DNA from: Beroe ovata | Taxonomy: Eukaryota; Ctenophora; Nuda; Beroida; Beroidae | Direction of reading: 5' to 3' | Length of the DNA stretch: 54,457 nt | Assembly: GCA_946803715.1 (NCBI GenBank) | Contig: CAMPET010000034.1 | Location: 158,819-213,275, forward strand | In this document: one piece after another, positions 26,601-37,930 of the stretch | How positions within the stretch are numbered: position 1 is the stretch's first letter | Layout: every line of letters starts with the position of its first letter | The notes under the pieces: generated by a model | Told to the model about the DNA's origin: nothing | The model's input: the letters and a program-made list of their open reading frames with translations, nothing else | Databases searched by the model: none | Position numbers and translations under genes: made by a program

Positions 26601-29600
26601 AGTTGGTTACTATGGCACGTTTCTACTATAAGGCAATGTTCAGACAACAATTTGTTAGACTTTCTCTTTGGTCTATTGAGGAACTTAAACGCCGATTAAA
26701 CATCGCTAATGTGTCAATTTGGAAACACTTTCTATCAATAGTTGACTATTATACTCGGACTAAACAATTGCTCACTTATAGCAAATTACAAGTCGCTACC
26801 TCAAACATCACTCACATCTCATCAACCATCATTTACATCATTGCTTTCCCAGGCGCTGATCATCAACATGACATTCTCCGAATCGAAATCCAAGAAGAAG
26901 AAAAACAAGGATAATTTTGGGATGCTCACTTTCATCGATATCGGAACTCCAATCCGAAAGAATGACAGTTCCAATGTGCTGTGCTGGCAGTGGCTCCAGG
27001 ATGTCACTCAGACGTCAGGGAGCAAATACTTCGAAACTTTTGTCCAACTGGTGAGTTCTAATGATCAAAACAACATATTGACATTTCAGATCTCACCAAG
27101 ACTTATAGTCAATGCATCAACCGTCTCTAGCACTCTCAAATCCCTCCCGATAATTGACAATTCCCTAACACTCCCTCTTTCCCCCACAATTCCCTAACAC
27201 TCCCTCTCCCTATTCTCCCCACAATTCCCTAACACTCCCTCTTTCCCCATCAGCGTCACAACCTGATGCACAGCAAGACACACATAACGTGTCTGGGGCA
27301 CATCACTCACAGTCCCAAGGATTACCAGGCTATCGGTATTACCCTCAACCTCGCAACCCGACTTTACATGAGACATCTGGTAAGCGAAGAGCGTCTTCTG
27401 TCTGAAACTGCGTCTTTCCGTTAAGAAAAGACGCCATAATCTGTGTACTGAGGCGCCGCGTCTTTCCATCACACATCTAGCTCTAAATTCTCGTCACATA
27501 TCCCTAAATTCTAACCACACATCCACATCTATCCCCAAAATCTCCTAAATCCTAACCCGTTGCTTCCTCTCTCCTCCAGCCCGCACACAAGCGTAATGAA
27601 TTACAACGGTTGAAGCGGGAAAAGGACTACTCGTCCGCAACATCCACGGGTGAGGAATCGGCCGACACCGTCATTTACCGACCCGGACTATCGAGTGATG
27701 GGGAGGGACCGCCCAAATCATACCTTCCCGAGAGAACGAAGGGAGATGGGCAGGTGAGAGAAAAACTTGATGAAATCATCTTTTCAATAGCCATTCTTAT
27801 CTTCTTTGTATCCGCTCAAAAGATTCTTATCTTATTTTTCTCTGCTTGAAATATTCCCATATGCTTGAAAGAGCTATTCATCTATCGCATTGCTTCAATT
27901 TGAATGTAGTCTCTCTCTTTTTGGGAGTGACAGTTAATTTAACCCCACTCTCATTGTCCATAATGAGCTGTAGTTAGTCATTATTTCAGGAGAACTCCCC
28001 TCAGTTCACGTCGTGCAACAAGCGACCTGGTGGCGGTGGGCGCAACTTCAGCGACTCTGAGGACCGTGTGAAGCGAGCTGTGGTCAGCTCTCGTAACCAT
28101 AGCGACACCGAGGACAGGGTGAAGCCGCCACGTGCTCGCACTGGTTACCACAGTGACACGGGACAAAGTAATGCCCGGCGAGGGGCTGGCTACTCGAGTG
28201 ATAGTGGCAGTTATAAACCAAGCCCTCTAATCGGTAAGCACTTAGCATCGTGTTAAGATATTATACTAAAATTTGTAGTGAGGATTACTATCTTTCACTA
28301 TCTAGTACTTGATTGTAAATCAGTTCAGATTAATCTTCTGCCTCCACTTTCTTGCTCATACACCTCACCCAACTCCCCCCTTTTTCAGAGCAAAGTGGCA
28401 CAACCCATTCATCAAGACCAGGTGGTAGAAACAGACAGTACGCCCTCACGGATACTGAGGAATCGCTACGCCCGTCCGGAGCCGCGCCGCGCGCCACTCG
28501 CCCCACCCCTAAACAATTCAGTTCGGATACCGAGAACTTGGGCAATGCTGGTTAGTTGTGAGGGGTAGAATCTATCGGCATGTGGGTGTGATAGTCTTTC
28601 CTGCACGATCATAGCATCAATTGTTGTTTTCAAGAAATATAGTTGATTATCTATCCTTTGATCCTTGTTCTCAGAACCAGCCAAGAGACGAACAGCCTCC
28701 AAAAACTCCACAAACGCCGAGGATATCCGTCAGAAGCGGGTACAGAAGAACCAGCAGCAACTCAAGCGGTACTTTGAGTTGCTCAGACTTAAGAACCAGA
28801 GGGAAGCGATCCTTGCTCAATCAAGAGAAATGAGAGGTATTATGATTATCACATTCCTTATTTCATTTGTCATGAAGGATCTCATCAAATTGTAGCAATT
28901 TTCTGATCGACGTGTGTTATTATTTCAGTAGACGGAACGACGCCCGAGTCCACACCATCTCAACCCGCCACGGAAACGGGCGAGAAACCCACTGCGTGGT
29001 CAGCAGAAAATCCCGCCAAAGTTACGCCCGCAGCGCCCACCGCCGCCATTGAAACGGAAGACGGAGCTGAGCCGGAAGCGACGGAGAACGGAGTCATGAC
29101 GACGGAAGGGGATGACAAGGAAAACGTCAAACTCCGAGATCGAACCCGATCCGATTCCCGGGGCAAGGGCGATAACCGGCGCTTGTACACGATATATGAT
29201 ACGGAGGATGATGGGGCTGTTCTCGATAAGTTGGCGGAGGCCGAATCAAAGCCAAGGCGCAGCAAGTCGGGATATAGGAGCGAGGGAGGGGGAGTGAGGT
29301 CGAGTGATGAGAAAACCGAGATTTCCAAGGAGTGGATTCAGAAGATAAAGAAAAAGCGGCAACCGGCCCCTGGGGGCAAGTTTATCGATTACGGCCCCAT
29401 CGATCTGAAGGAAGCGCCCCAAATTCGGGAAGTGAAGACGAAGAGAGTGAAGAGTTCGCTATCTGAGGATGAGTTGCTTACTAGGAGGAACAACCAGAAT
29501 TCCGATCTAGGCAATAGAAATCACAGGTATAGAACACACGCTAACTCCACCCTACGTTCCTTTTTCTTTCTCCATTGATCTTGATTTCTATCTGTCACAC

Positions 29601-31022
29601 CCACGAAATCTTATGCTACAACAGTTCTTAATTACCCTCCAATTCAGCTCTTCTAAACAATGGAGCCCCCATTCTTACCCCATTCTAACCACCAGGTACA
29701 GTGAGCGGAGGTTCGACAAGAGGTCTGGGTACTCCACAGATGCCCCATCAAGTGGAGGCATGGCCCCCGCCAGAGCCAAGGGCAGAACCAGCTCGGGATA
29801 CCAGTCTGATGGGGCACCGCACAGAAAACGACACGAGAGACACGCACAGAAACAGGTAATTGGGAGGAGGAAGGGCAGGAGAGATAGAGAAGTTGAATAG
29901 AGACTAGAGAATTCTTTGAGGAAAGAAGAAATATGTGGGGACTGAACGAAGCTTCTTTCTTGAATTGCTTGTCTACTTCGCATGATCATTTGAGTCGGGG
30001 AGCGTGGCGTTTTTTGTACGGAATTGGAATGTTTCCCTCATGTTCGACAACTCAAACTCCTGCCATTTCAGAGTGAGAAGCAGCGAAGTGCACCCGTAGA
30101 GGGAGATCAGGTTGAGGATTTGGAGTTGTTGCTGGAACAGGTCCAGGAAGTGGAGCAACTCGTTCAGAACAAGATGCAGTGGAGGGGAGCTGTGCAGGTT
30201 GGTGTTGACACCACTTTTTGAAGACGAATGTTGTCTGACACCACTTTCCTTTGACACCACTTTTTGTGACGTATCGAACCTCGCATCTAGACACTGTTCA
30301 CAGACTAGCATTTCGCATAAATCCCTACTCTTCCCATGCCCCTTCTCTTCTCATGCCTCCATATTGTGCCCCATTCTCATAGAACTCTACAAAGAGCAGT
30401 GTCCTACACTTAAGCCGTCTCACATTTAAATCCTATCTTTTTCTCTTCTGTTATTTAACTCAAAGTGGAGAGTTCACGATTATTATACCTATTTTGGAGC
30501 CAGATTGAGAAGTTTCTTTCCTCACACCTTTACTCGAACACCTTGACTGTGAACACATAGGACTTCGATCACATTATTCACAGATCCCAAATCGCAACTG
30601 ACAATTCACTAAATGTTTCTTTCCTCAGGATTTGGATTACTTCGATCAACAAATCCGAATATTGGAAAGGAGGAATTCTCTGATTGAGAAATTGAGGCGG
30701 AAACAGTTTGAGTTGCTATCAGAGTTGAAAGCAACCAAGAACAATCTCATGAGCACTGATTGGAAGCCAAATCGTGAGTACTTTTGCTGTTTTGACACTT
30801 GATATCTGCCTTTATATAATCTTTATTGAAGAGACCATCTTCTTAATGAATAAATGCGTATCTGTCAGCACTAACACACGGTCAACCCCAGTGACAGTGG
30901 ACAGTACAATGAATGAGAACTCCCCGGGCTACCTCAGTGCTCTGTGGACCGAGACCAGTAATTTGGAAGTACGGGTCAACACGTGCAAATCTAAAATCCT
31001 GGTGGAGACATCATTCATGTGA
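9497..31022 (+). CDS. KIF26: KIF26-like atypical kinesin, 21 exons, 1778 residues
   Basis: Coding exons: 9497-11014, 16982-17191, 17532-17910, 18124-18286, 18581-18772, 24990-25137, 25267-25387, 25604-25714, 25859-26005, 26227-26348, 26853-27050, 27254-27379, 27580-27753, 27990-28233, 28389-28550, 28675-28836, 28929-29526, 29696-29855, 30072-30197, 30629-30773, 30892-31022. All phases match and the sum is 5337 nt. A Ser/Gly-rich N-terminus (1-506) is followed by CTDC (546-549), then a motor-like domain (about 871-1145) starting VKVGMRI. It contains SLIGSRDSTQSLGLVP, which resembles the SYTMIGRDSSPQSLGIVP stretch of vertebrate KIF26. The P-loop is degenerate (GKNSPGRQ, 943-950), switch I is not seen, and switch II reads DIGTP (1066-1070). 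The tail is Ser/Arg-rich with SGYxSD repeats and helices at about 1358-1392 and 1655-1725. KIF26/VAB-8 proteins bind microtubules without motility in signalling and cell migration; that role is inferred here. The start is the first ATG of exon 1; an upstream exon is possible. Confidence 0.87.
11015..16981 (+). other. First long intron of the KIF26-like gene (about 6 kb)
   Basis: GTATGA donor and CTTTTTCAG acceptor. It contains GT-rich simple sequence (about 11735-11810), a GGTGTCAAT-type repeat (13480-13590) and one candidate alternative first exon (15871-15954). I see no other gene in it on either strand. Confidence 0.6.
15871..15954 (+). CDS. Candidate alternative first exon of the KIF26-like gene
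   Basis: From an ATG at 15871, 28 codons rich in Tyr, Gln, His and Pro (ending QQYYQYHQ) run to a GTAAAA donor in phase 0, which fits the acceptor at 16982. An in-frame TGA sits directly before the ATG, so it cannot be an internal exon in this frame. It would give a shorter isoform lacking the 506-residue Ser-rich exon. Biased composition and matching phase are the only evidence. Confidence 0.28.
17192..17260. repeat. Short tandem repeat with assembly N
   Basis: A 21-bp unit of the GGTGAGGGGTGTGGGGTGAAT type occurs in tandem directly at the donor of exon 2. A single N follows at 17244, suggesting a collapsed repeat. Confidence 0.7.
18773..24989 (+). other. Second long intron of the KIF26-like gene (6.2 kb)
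   Basis: It ends in phase 2 at AA|GTTAGT and rejoins at CCCTCTAG|G. Inside are a TG microsatellite with an N (20640-20792), a TGTACA-rich stretch (about 21165-21365), a TTTG/TCTG tetranucleotide repeat (22985-23030) and a second TG run (24725-24762). Open frames here have no matching splice context. Confidence 0.6.
20640..20792. repeat. (TG)n microsatellite with N at 20681
   Basis: TGTG runs interrupted by TCTG and TTTG. The N lies at the end of the purest run, so the true length is uncertain. Cys/Val-rich and Thr/His-rich open frames across it are artefacts. Confidence 0.9.
25267..27379 (+). other. Exons of the degenerate kinesin motor domain
   Basis: Six exons encode residues 871-1145 of the KIF26-like protein. 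Landmarks in order are the VKVGMRI opening strand, the P-loop position (GKNSPGRQ across the junction of exons 8 and 9), the SLIGSRDSTQSLGLVP block, the FIDIGTP switch II position and a final helix ITLNLATRL matching the usual ETLSTLRYA-type helix. The expected GKT/GKS and DLAGSE residues are absent. The domain spans about 275 residues, shorter than the roughly 330 of active motors. Confidence 0.8.
27156..27250. repeat. Three-copy tandem repeat in an intron
   Basis: The phrase ACAATTCCCTAACACTCCCT recurs three times immediately before the acceptor of the exon at 27254, lengthening its pyrimidine-rich tract. Confidence 0.75.
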
Positions 31023-31052
31023 TCTGTGATTCGAAATTTGGACTGGAGCCAG

Positions 31053-31058
31053 AATAAA
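31053..31058 (+). terminator. Poly(A) signal of the KIF26-like gene
   Basis: AATAAA begins 31 nt after the TGA stop (31020-31022), the first such hexamer downstream. It implies a short 3' UTR. Confidence 0.6.
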
Positions 31059-32269
31059 ACATGTCAGTAGACTGATAAGGAGTGCAAGATTGAGTCTATC
31101 AAAGGAGCAAAGTGTTCAGCAATCGTCAATAGTTGAGCAGTTGTCCACCTGCGTTCATGTCTATCATGGCGGACTTCCGAAACAGAAATGAGGACTTATG
31201 CTTTCTGTTGAACAGGATTATCTGTTTGAATTAGTTGTAATTTATTAAGTTAAAATGTACTTCGATCAAAAGATAACCTTTCGGTGAGCTTGTTAAAATG
31301 TTTTAGGCTGGAACCTAAGTCAAGATTTCAGCAGCGATGCTTCCAGTAGCAACATAGAAAGTAGATCAGAGATTTTTATTGTAATTCATTTCCTAATTTC
31401 TATTGGGCTGGTTTTTGAGTCCCATACACCCTTACATTACCATTCTTTCAATTTTGCATTTAACTAGAAATTCAGTTTTGATTCCTTATTCTCATTTCCC
31501 AGTAGCTTTTAGCTGATGTCCTGCATTATTGGAGTGAAATAGTGTATATTTGAAGGTTTATAATGAGTTTTTAACAATTCTACATTATCTGAAAATCATA
31601 GATTCATTTCTGACTTCCGCAGTTGGTGCTCTGTGGCTTGTTGATTTCACCAGTTTCACACATTCCGTTCTCCGTATTTGGCATTAAGGTATCGCGGATT
31701 TATCCAGTGCCGATAATACGATTTTGGCATAATGCTAGTAATATACATGCATTTCGCGCGGCTCAATACTTTCACCCTGCGGTTTTGTTGCTAAGTTAAA
31801 TTGATCCCTGTCTTGTGCTGACTGGCAATTTAGAAAAACTTTCAGTGCGCTATTAGGGATGGGATTCACCACCTGGCGCTGCAGTTTAACATTGCATTGC
31901 GCGGCACGAGGGGCTGGGAAGTCCTACAGTGAGTGAAGTAAAATTCAAGGCGCGCGCAATATGTTCGTACGTGCGCGCATTGATAATCAAAATTCATAAC
32001 GAGCGCCTTCCATTTTAGTCATATTCAGTGTGTCATTAGATCAAGCATTGTGCGACGCTGCTTGCCTGACTGCAACTTCCCCGATCGTGGCATTGCCGTG
32101 TATCTTTATACACTTGCCTCACTATCATTTTAAATGTTCCATCTATGCACCTTCAAGGTATACAGTTACTCATAGAAGCGAAGGAAAGTTAAACGAAGAT
32201 TGGAATAAATAAAAACGGCAAATTTTCCATCAGAGTTTACATCCCGACTTTCTAAACAATAAATCGTTT
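31059..32269. other. Intergenic space between convergent genes
   Basis: About 1.2 kb separate the ends of the KIF26-like gene and CDKAL1, which face each other. I see no gene. A GCGCGC-rich patch lies near 31950-31980. I find no AATAAA in the minus orientation just after the CDKAL1 stop. Confidence 0.5.
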
Positions 32270-35200
32270 TCAGAGAAGACTGTTCCTATAAAGTATGACT
32301 AGGGCCTGGATGGCAATACCGAATATCAACACCAAAATGAATGTCCTTGAATTTGCCCCGAATCTTATCAACCAGTGATCGTTAGTCGTTACTTCTGAAA
32401 ACGCCTGAAACAAGCCCACATGAATTATTCTATGGAAACTGGAGAAACAATTTAATAAGAATCTGAGATCTCTTTTTCCCAGAAATTCCTCCCGAATTCT
32501 CACCATTTTCTCAGGATTACTGTAAGAGGAAGGTATCTGGATAGCTTTTACTTCTGACAACACTTCACCCTTCATGAAATGCTTCCCAGTCTCAACAATC
32601 CTCACTGAAACAGTTTCTGCCGTAATGTTGCGTTCATGCATTAATTTATTCATGCATTTATGCATTCATGTATGCATGTGTATTCATGGATAATCGAATG
32701 AATACTGGGGCCTAGACAGATAACTCAATTCACCCATCACAGCCCGGTCGCTAAATACACATGTCGCATCATGGACCAGGTCAAATTGTACCTGTCAAAC
32801 TTTGTCCCATGTAACATTCCTTCTTGGGAATGAGAATCTGTTCGTAAAACTTATTGTGACCAACGTAACTCGTGTTATCAGTGGCCGTTTCCGTAACCAA
32901 TATAGTCTGCTCTTCCCCTGTAACAAAACGTGGTCTCCGATCATATTCCAAGTGTAGATATTTCAAGTGTGAATGTATCGAAAACTAGACGGTAGATAAT
33001 CGAATATTAGCAGTGTAATCATCGAGTTCAAACCAATTCTGTTGGTGTAGGGGAACTGGGAGGCAAACAGCACTGATGCCTGTTTGGTCCGTTCTTTCAC
33101 TTTGTTAGCAGGTATTCTTTTCATTTTTGCAGCAGGGGTTCCTGAAGAGCAAGCGTGAGAAAATGACAACAGCGTGACAACTGATTCGTGTGTAATGCTC
33201 ATTTCGGCGACGCCAGGCACAAAATCCCACCAGTGAGAGAAGGAAGTAATCATAACCCATTACTACAAAATTGTGGCACATGCAATATGTATTACCTGGT
33301 CTTGGGAAGAACTGGTTGATGAAGAGACTGGCGAAAGCGTATTTCCTAATCAGATCGAGCGTCATTTCGAAATCTTCCTGAAGGAAGAGAAATGAACTTG
33401 TCAAGCTGTGTAAGTTGTATCTATAGTCTTGTTGATCCCATCGCGTCGAGGGCGTGGAGTCCAAAGACCTCAGGACCCCCTTTCGGCCTCTAAAATTCAA
33501 ATTTCTATAAATTTTCTTATCATAAGCTAAAATTTGATTGTATAAAGTTGTGTTGCAAAGTTTAAAACCAGAAAGCGGTCATCACGAAAGTAGCATTCTG
33601 TCAATTGATGCCTACATCGTACCTCTGTTTCAGTTGGGAAGCCGCAGATGATGTCTGTTGCGATGTTGATTCCTGGTACCTTACTCCGCAAGAAATCGAC
33701 CACGTAACAAAAATCAGAAATAGTGTATTCTCGCTTCATGTCGTCCAGAACTTTGTCACTAGCTGAAAATGATCGTTTGAGAACAGTATAATTGAGGAGG
33801 CGTCATAAATGATATTAAATTTTAAGAACATGACAGCGTTTCTTGAATCACATTGGATTTCCTCGACAATTTCTTCAAATTCGTGTTTTACGGTCAAAAT
33901 TAGGCCGGGAACACCTCTCCTAATTTTGTTCCTTCCTATGGGATGATACTTCTCGAGATGGGAGCCATAGAGTGATTCCATTCGCCGTTTTCAACCGATG
34001 ATTGAGAAACCATCGTTTCCTAAGCAATTTTGTCCGCTGAATCGATTGACACGGGACTTTTAGTTCTATTTATCTTCCAATCTCCCTGTTTCCCAAACTA
34101 TACCTGCCTGGACTGGAAGATGAAGGAAGGCGTAAACCCTGGGATGGGATAGGAATGTCACCATTTCATCCAAGTGATCCATGATGTAGGGAGGGTTTGT
34201 CATGCCCAACCTGAGCATACACCCCTCGGGAATTATCTTGACAAACTCTCTGAGCAGATCGGGGAGGGTTACTCCAATATCTCTCCCATATGCTCCTGTA
34301 TCTTCTGATGTCATCCATACTTCCCTGTGGAAAGGGAAGAGAGTGTGATGATGTGGCAGGGTTCTGCTGGCCATTACCCTTATGTAAGGTGATTTGGGAC
34401 GCGAATTGCCAAAGAATCAGAAGGATTTTAGCAATGTATGATAGGTCAATTGATGATAGGTCAAGCACATGTCACATAGATACATGAATCTATTACCTGA
34501 CACCCTCCTCAAAGCTCTGCACTCCTCGTTGCACTATTTCCTCTATTGGATAGCTGCCCAGTTCCCCTCTTGCATGCTTAGTCTTACAGTATGTACACTG
34601 ATTCAAACATCCCGTGTTGATGGCTGGGAAAAGATATCATAGCATTCCCTAGGATTCACAGATTGCAGAGTACCACATATCAGAGCTAGGAGTTTGTCTC
34701 ACCAATGATTTCAATCAGAGGATTCTTCCTTATCTTGGGTAAATTGAGAGACGCCCCTCCAATCTTCTTACCAGCGTCTTTCTTCTGACCAAGTAGACGA
34801 ACATTGTGACCCTTCAATGTTTCTTCTACTACCTCTACTACCCTGTGCATTATCCAATAATAGTGAAGGAAAAATATGTGTAACAGTACCATAAGTACAA
34901 CTGTCTGTGTATCCAACTAGTACCAACAAAAGTGACAACAAAGTTAATTTTACATTTCATAATTACTTTGACCTCTTACAAAACCTGTCTATCTGCTGTA
35001 CCCCAACAACACTGTAGGATTCAATGAATTTGGTGCTTGGAGCCCCTTGTGATACACATCCAGCAATCACAACCTTCTTCCCTGTTAGGTTAAATAGTTT
35101 CTTTTATTTGGAGGTCAACAGTCAAGCTTCAAGCCTTGCATGTAGACAATGTAATCAACTGTCTTTACCCAGTTTTTGTGCAGCTTCAATTGAATTTCGG

Positions 35201-35776
35201 AGGCCATCTTCAGCAGGGGTTTTTACTGTACAACTATTGAGCAACCAAAGATCAGCACTCAAGGCGTCATCCACAATTCTGTAACCTGATAACATGTACA
35301 TTGTACATCAACCAATTGGCAAGCTTTAAATGTCTTGAAATTGGTATCAATGAACATGAAGGGCTGATGGCACTTGTTATTTCAGTAAGGTACCATATGT
35401 TGCTAAGAGTCCAGCCATATATTCAGAATCACTGTTGTTGTGGGCACATCCCCAAGTCTTGACAAATACCTGGAAGTGTTTAAGTGTGCTTATTGACTTG
35501 GATGATGGACCCGAGCATTTCATTGCATTATCAACCATCCAAATAGGTAAATAGTAAATTTGATGAGTGTGGATGAATATTTCTTAAGTGGTTCTACAAA
35601 TCTGCTCAACTTACACTCTGAGTACCAGGAATTATACTTTCTGCAACAGGCTTATCATGACGTATTGTGGTAGTGAATTTTTTAGGGATGAGTCTTTTTG
35701 TTGGAGGTCTAGAGGCATGCTGTACATTTTCGAAACCTTTTGCAAGGTCTTCAATGTCATCTTCATCACAAGACAT
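32270..35776 (-). CDS. CDKAL1: CDKAL1, tRNA ms2t6A37 methylthiotransferase, 12 exons, 580 residues
   Basis: Exons in transcript order: 35776-35615, 35469-35394, 35285-35169, 35081-34985, 34842-34703, 34623-34497, 34324-34104, 33762-33623, 33377-33296, 33141-33034, 32917-32792, 32616-32270. Phases match throughout and the sum is 1743 nt; human CDKAL1 has 579 residues. The N-terminal methylthiotransferase domain carries cluster cysteines C62 (TWGC), C98 (NSC) and C127 (AGC). The radical SAM motif CLNQCTYC gives C203, C207 and C210. Further landmarks are [21 protein letters not shown] and [14 protein letters not shown], then a TRAM-like region. A C-terminal hydrophobic helix ([18 protein letters not shown]) fits ER tail anchoring. 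The enzyme converts t6A to ms2t6A at position 37 of tRNA-Lys(UUU). All key residues are present, so it should be active. The start ATG at 35776 gives the expected N-terminal length. Confidence 0.95.
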
Positions 35777-36344
35777 GGCCTATTTTTGCAATGATTCAAT
35801 GTCATTTGGTAAAGCATAATTTGAAATGCTGAATGAGTGCTGAGCTACTTCCTGGGATAAAGCTGGCATGGATTTCCATTTCACCTCCGATCTACAACCT
35901 AAGTTCCAACTCATACTTGGAATTTGACCATCAGTATGATATATACACAGTCTTTATCAGGGATATGCTTCTGTTCTTGCCAATTAATGAGATTCTTATT
36001 ATTTCAAATAAGTCTTCATGTGAAGTAAGCCGTTTTTAGTCTTATTTTATTTTTATCGACAGTCACATAATGGATAAAACGCTAAACTAAAATTGTGAAA
36101 TTGCAACTGCATATTTTTCTACCAAATTGATATTTGTGCGGCGCGCGTAAAAATTAATTTCGCGTGGAATTAGCTGATGGCCACTGATGCAGAATTTAAT
36201 AGTATAATTTGACAACGCGATGGCAGTGGGACTGCAGAGAGCAGAAGCCGGTCCATGTAGTTATCTCAAAACTATCTAGTTTCAGCTTCACGTCGCGGCA
36301 TGCGCGCCGCGCATGATGATAAGAGCCGCGCATCCAAGTCGGCA

Positions 36345-36392
36345 GACATGGACAGTCGCTACGACGCGGACGCTATAGCGACTGTCCATGTC
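36345..36392. repeat. Perfect 16-bp inverted repeat
   Basis: Arms GACATGGACAGTCGCT (36345-36360) and its exact complement (36377-36392) flank a 16-bp spacer. It lies about 570 bp upstream of the CDKAL1 ATG in a CpG-rich patch. It could form a hairpin, serve as paired binding sites in the CDKAL1 promoter, or be a remnant of a small mobile element. Confidence 0.8.
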
Positions 36393-37559
36393 CATAGCTA
36401 CTCGCTATGCACTATGGAACTGTCAGAGTGTGAGTGTTGAAGTCTATACTGCGTCACTGCAAGTGTAAAGATCATGCGGGTTTATTTTCGACACGATCAA
36501 TCAATTAACACACTACAACACAGACAGAGAATGCTTCCAGTGCAGTACAGTAGTGCAGTATGCAGTGATCCAGCATAATCTGACTATATCATGATTATCA
36601 TTTATCAATATCATGAATATCGTGACGACATGGACATGATCTCACGCGTTGTAGTACAAATGTAGTACAACTGTACTATGTACGAATGGCGCATGCGCAG
36701 GCGCATTTTACAAATGTATGCACACTGACACAAATATAGTATTGTACAACTACAAGTACACCGTGAGGTCATGAACATGTCATTGTCACAATGTCACCAT
36801 GATATAGCTTAGATTATGCCCTTATTCTTAAAACATAGGCAATGAATGGGAAGATACAGATCTCTAGCTCTAGTTTCCGAATCTTCGTAATGATCATCAA
36901 TAATAAGTAAAATAATTATCATATTTTCACAACAATATCTTCCGAATAATGGTAATACGATAACACATACCAATAAAATCAATAACGATTGCAAAAAATC
37001 TCTTACCATACTTACATATCACATTCGCATTGATCAATATCTCCTTCAAGTGAACAACATTTGAAATTCAGCAATAAAGTAGACATAATCGTGAAAATGC
37101 ACAAACATGTCGCTTTGCTGATCGGGGCTTTTTTCTTATTCATATGGCGGCAACACATTAGTGATTCTGTCAAGTCATGTCTTAGGATCACAGTTTTCAA
37201 ACTCAAATAAAAAGTACATAAAGGTTAAAAAGAATACAGTAAATTAGTTTTGTTAAAACTCGGTGGCTTAATCCATAAATAATGTAAATGATAAACCTGT
37301 TTTCAATAATGAATCCGGAGCAAAAGTACACTAACAGTAAACCCATCATGACATACATATATAGTACAACGCAAAAACTGTGCATGCGTTGTGTCTCAAA
37401 TAACATAACTAAAATTTAACCCCCTAGTATACTTACAATAAATCGGTGCAATATAATAACTAGTCCTATAACTGCTATAACTGCTTTCCATCATCAATAA
37501 TAATTTTATCTTAACTTAACACTGAGCAGATACGATAACTTATTTTAACATGTGTGTGT

Positions 37560-37772
37560 GTGTGCTAGGATCATGTGCACGTGCAATGTAACATTGCACG
37601 TACAATGTAACATGGTACGCGCAGTGTTGCATAGAGTGTGCAGTATAACATTGCATATGCATGGAATATCCAGTGTAATAGCGCACGTGCAATGTAACTT
37701 TGTACGTGGAACGCAACATGGCACGTGCACAGTAATCTTGCACGTGTAGTGCAACATTGCACGTGCAGTCAA
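37560..37772. repeat. Degenerate tandem array of CACGTGCAATGTAACATTG units
   Basis: Roughly ten diverged units carry GCACGTGCAATGTAAC or its complement, including at least five perfect CACGTG hexamers. It sits about 160 bp past the PLC-beta stop codon. The several open frames here are products of the repeat. Confidence 0.7.
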
Positions 37773-37909
37773 TTTTATTGTGATGTGCTAGGAGCTATAA
37801 TATTAGCGATAATGTTCATCTATCCAACATCATACTAGGATTCAGTATCGTGTTTCAGTATGCGTGTTTCAGTATCGATATAACAGTCACTACGATATAA
37901 CTCACGAAA

Positions 37910-37915
37910 TTTATT
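37910..37915 (-). terminator. Poly(A) signal of the PLC-beta gene
   Basis: On the minus strand AATAAA lies about 16 nt after the TGA stop at 37933-37931, so the 3' UTR would be very short. Confidence 0.55.
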
Positions 37916-37930
37916 TTGTCAAAACTCGCA

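Larger units (their letters stand above)
35777..37930. other. Intergenic region between CDKAL1 and PLC-beta
   Basis: It lies 5' of CDKAL1 and 3' of the PLC-beta gene, both on the minus strand. It contains a GC-richer patch with GCGCGC words (about 36130-36400), a perfect inverted repeat (36345-36392) and a CACGTG repeat array (37560-37772). No exon seen. Confidence 0.5.

Noticed and set aside
37540..37772. Several Cys/His/Thr-rich open frames on both strands
   Set aside because: They follow the periodic CACGTG repeat and have no stop-free meaning beyond it.
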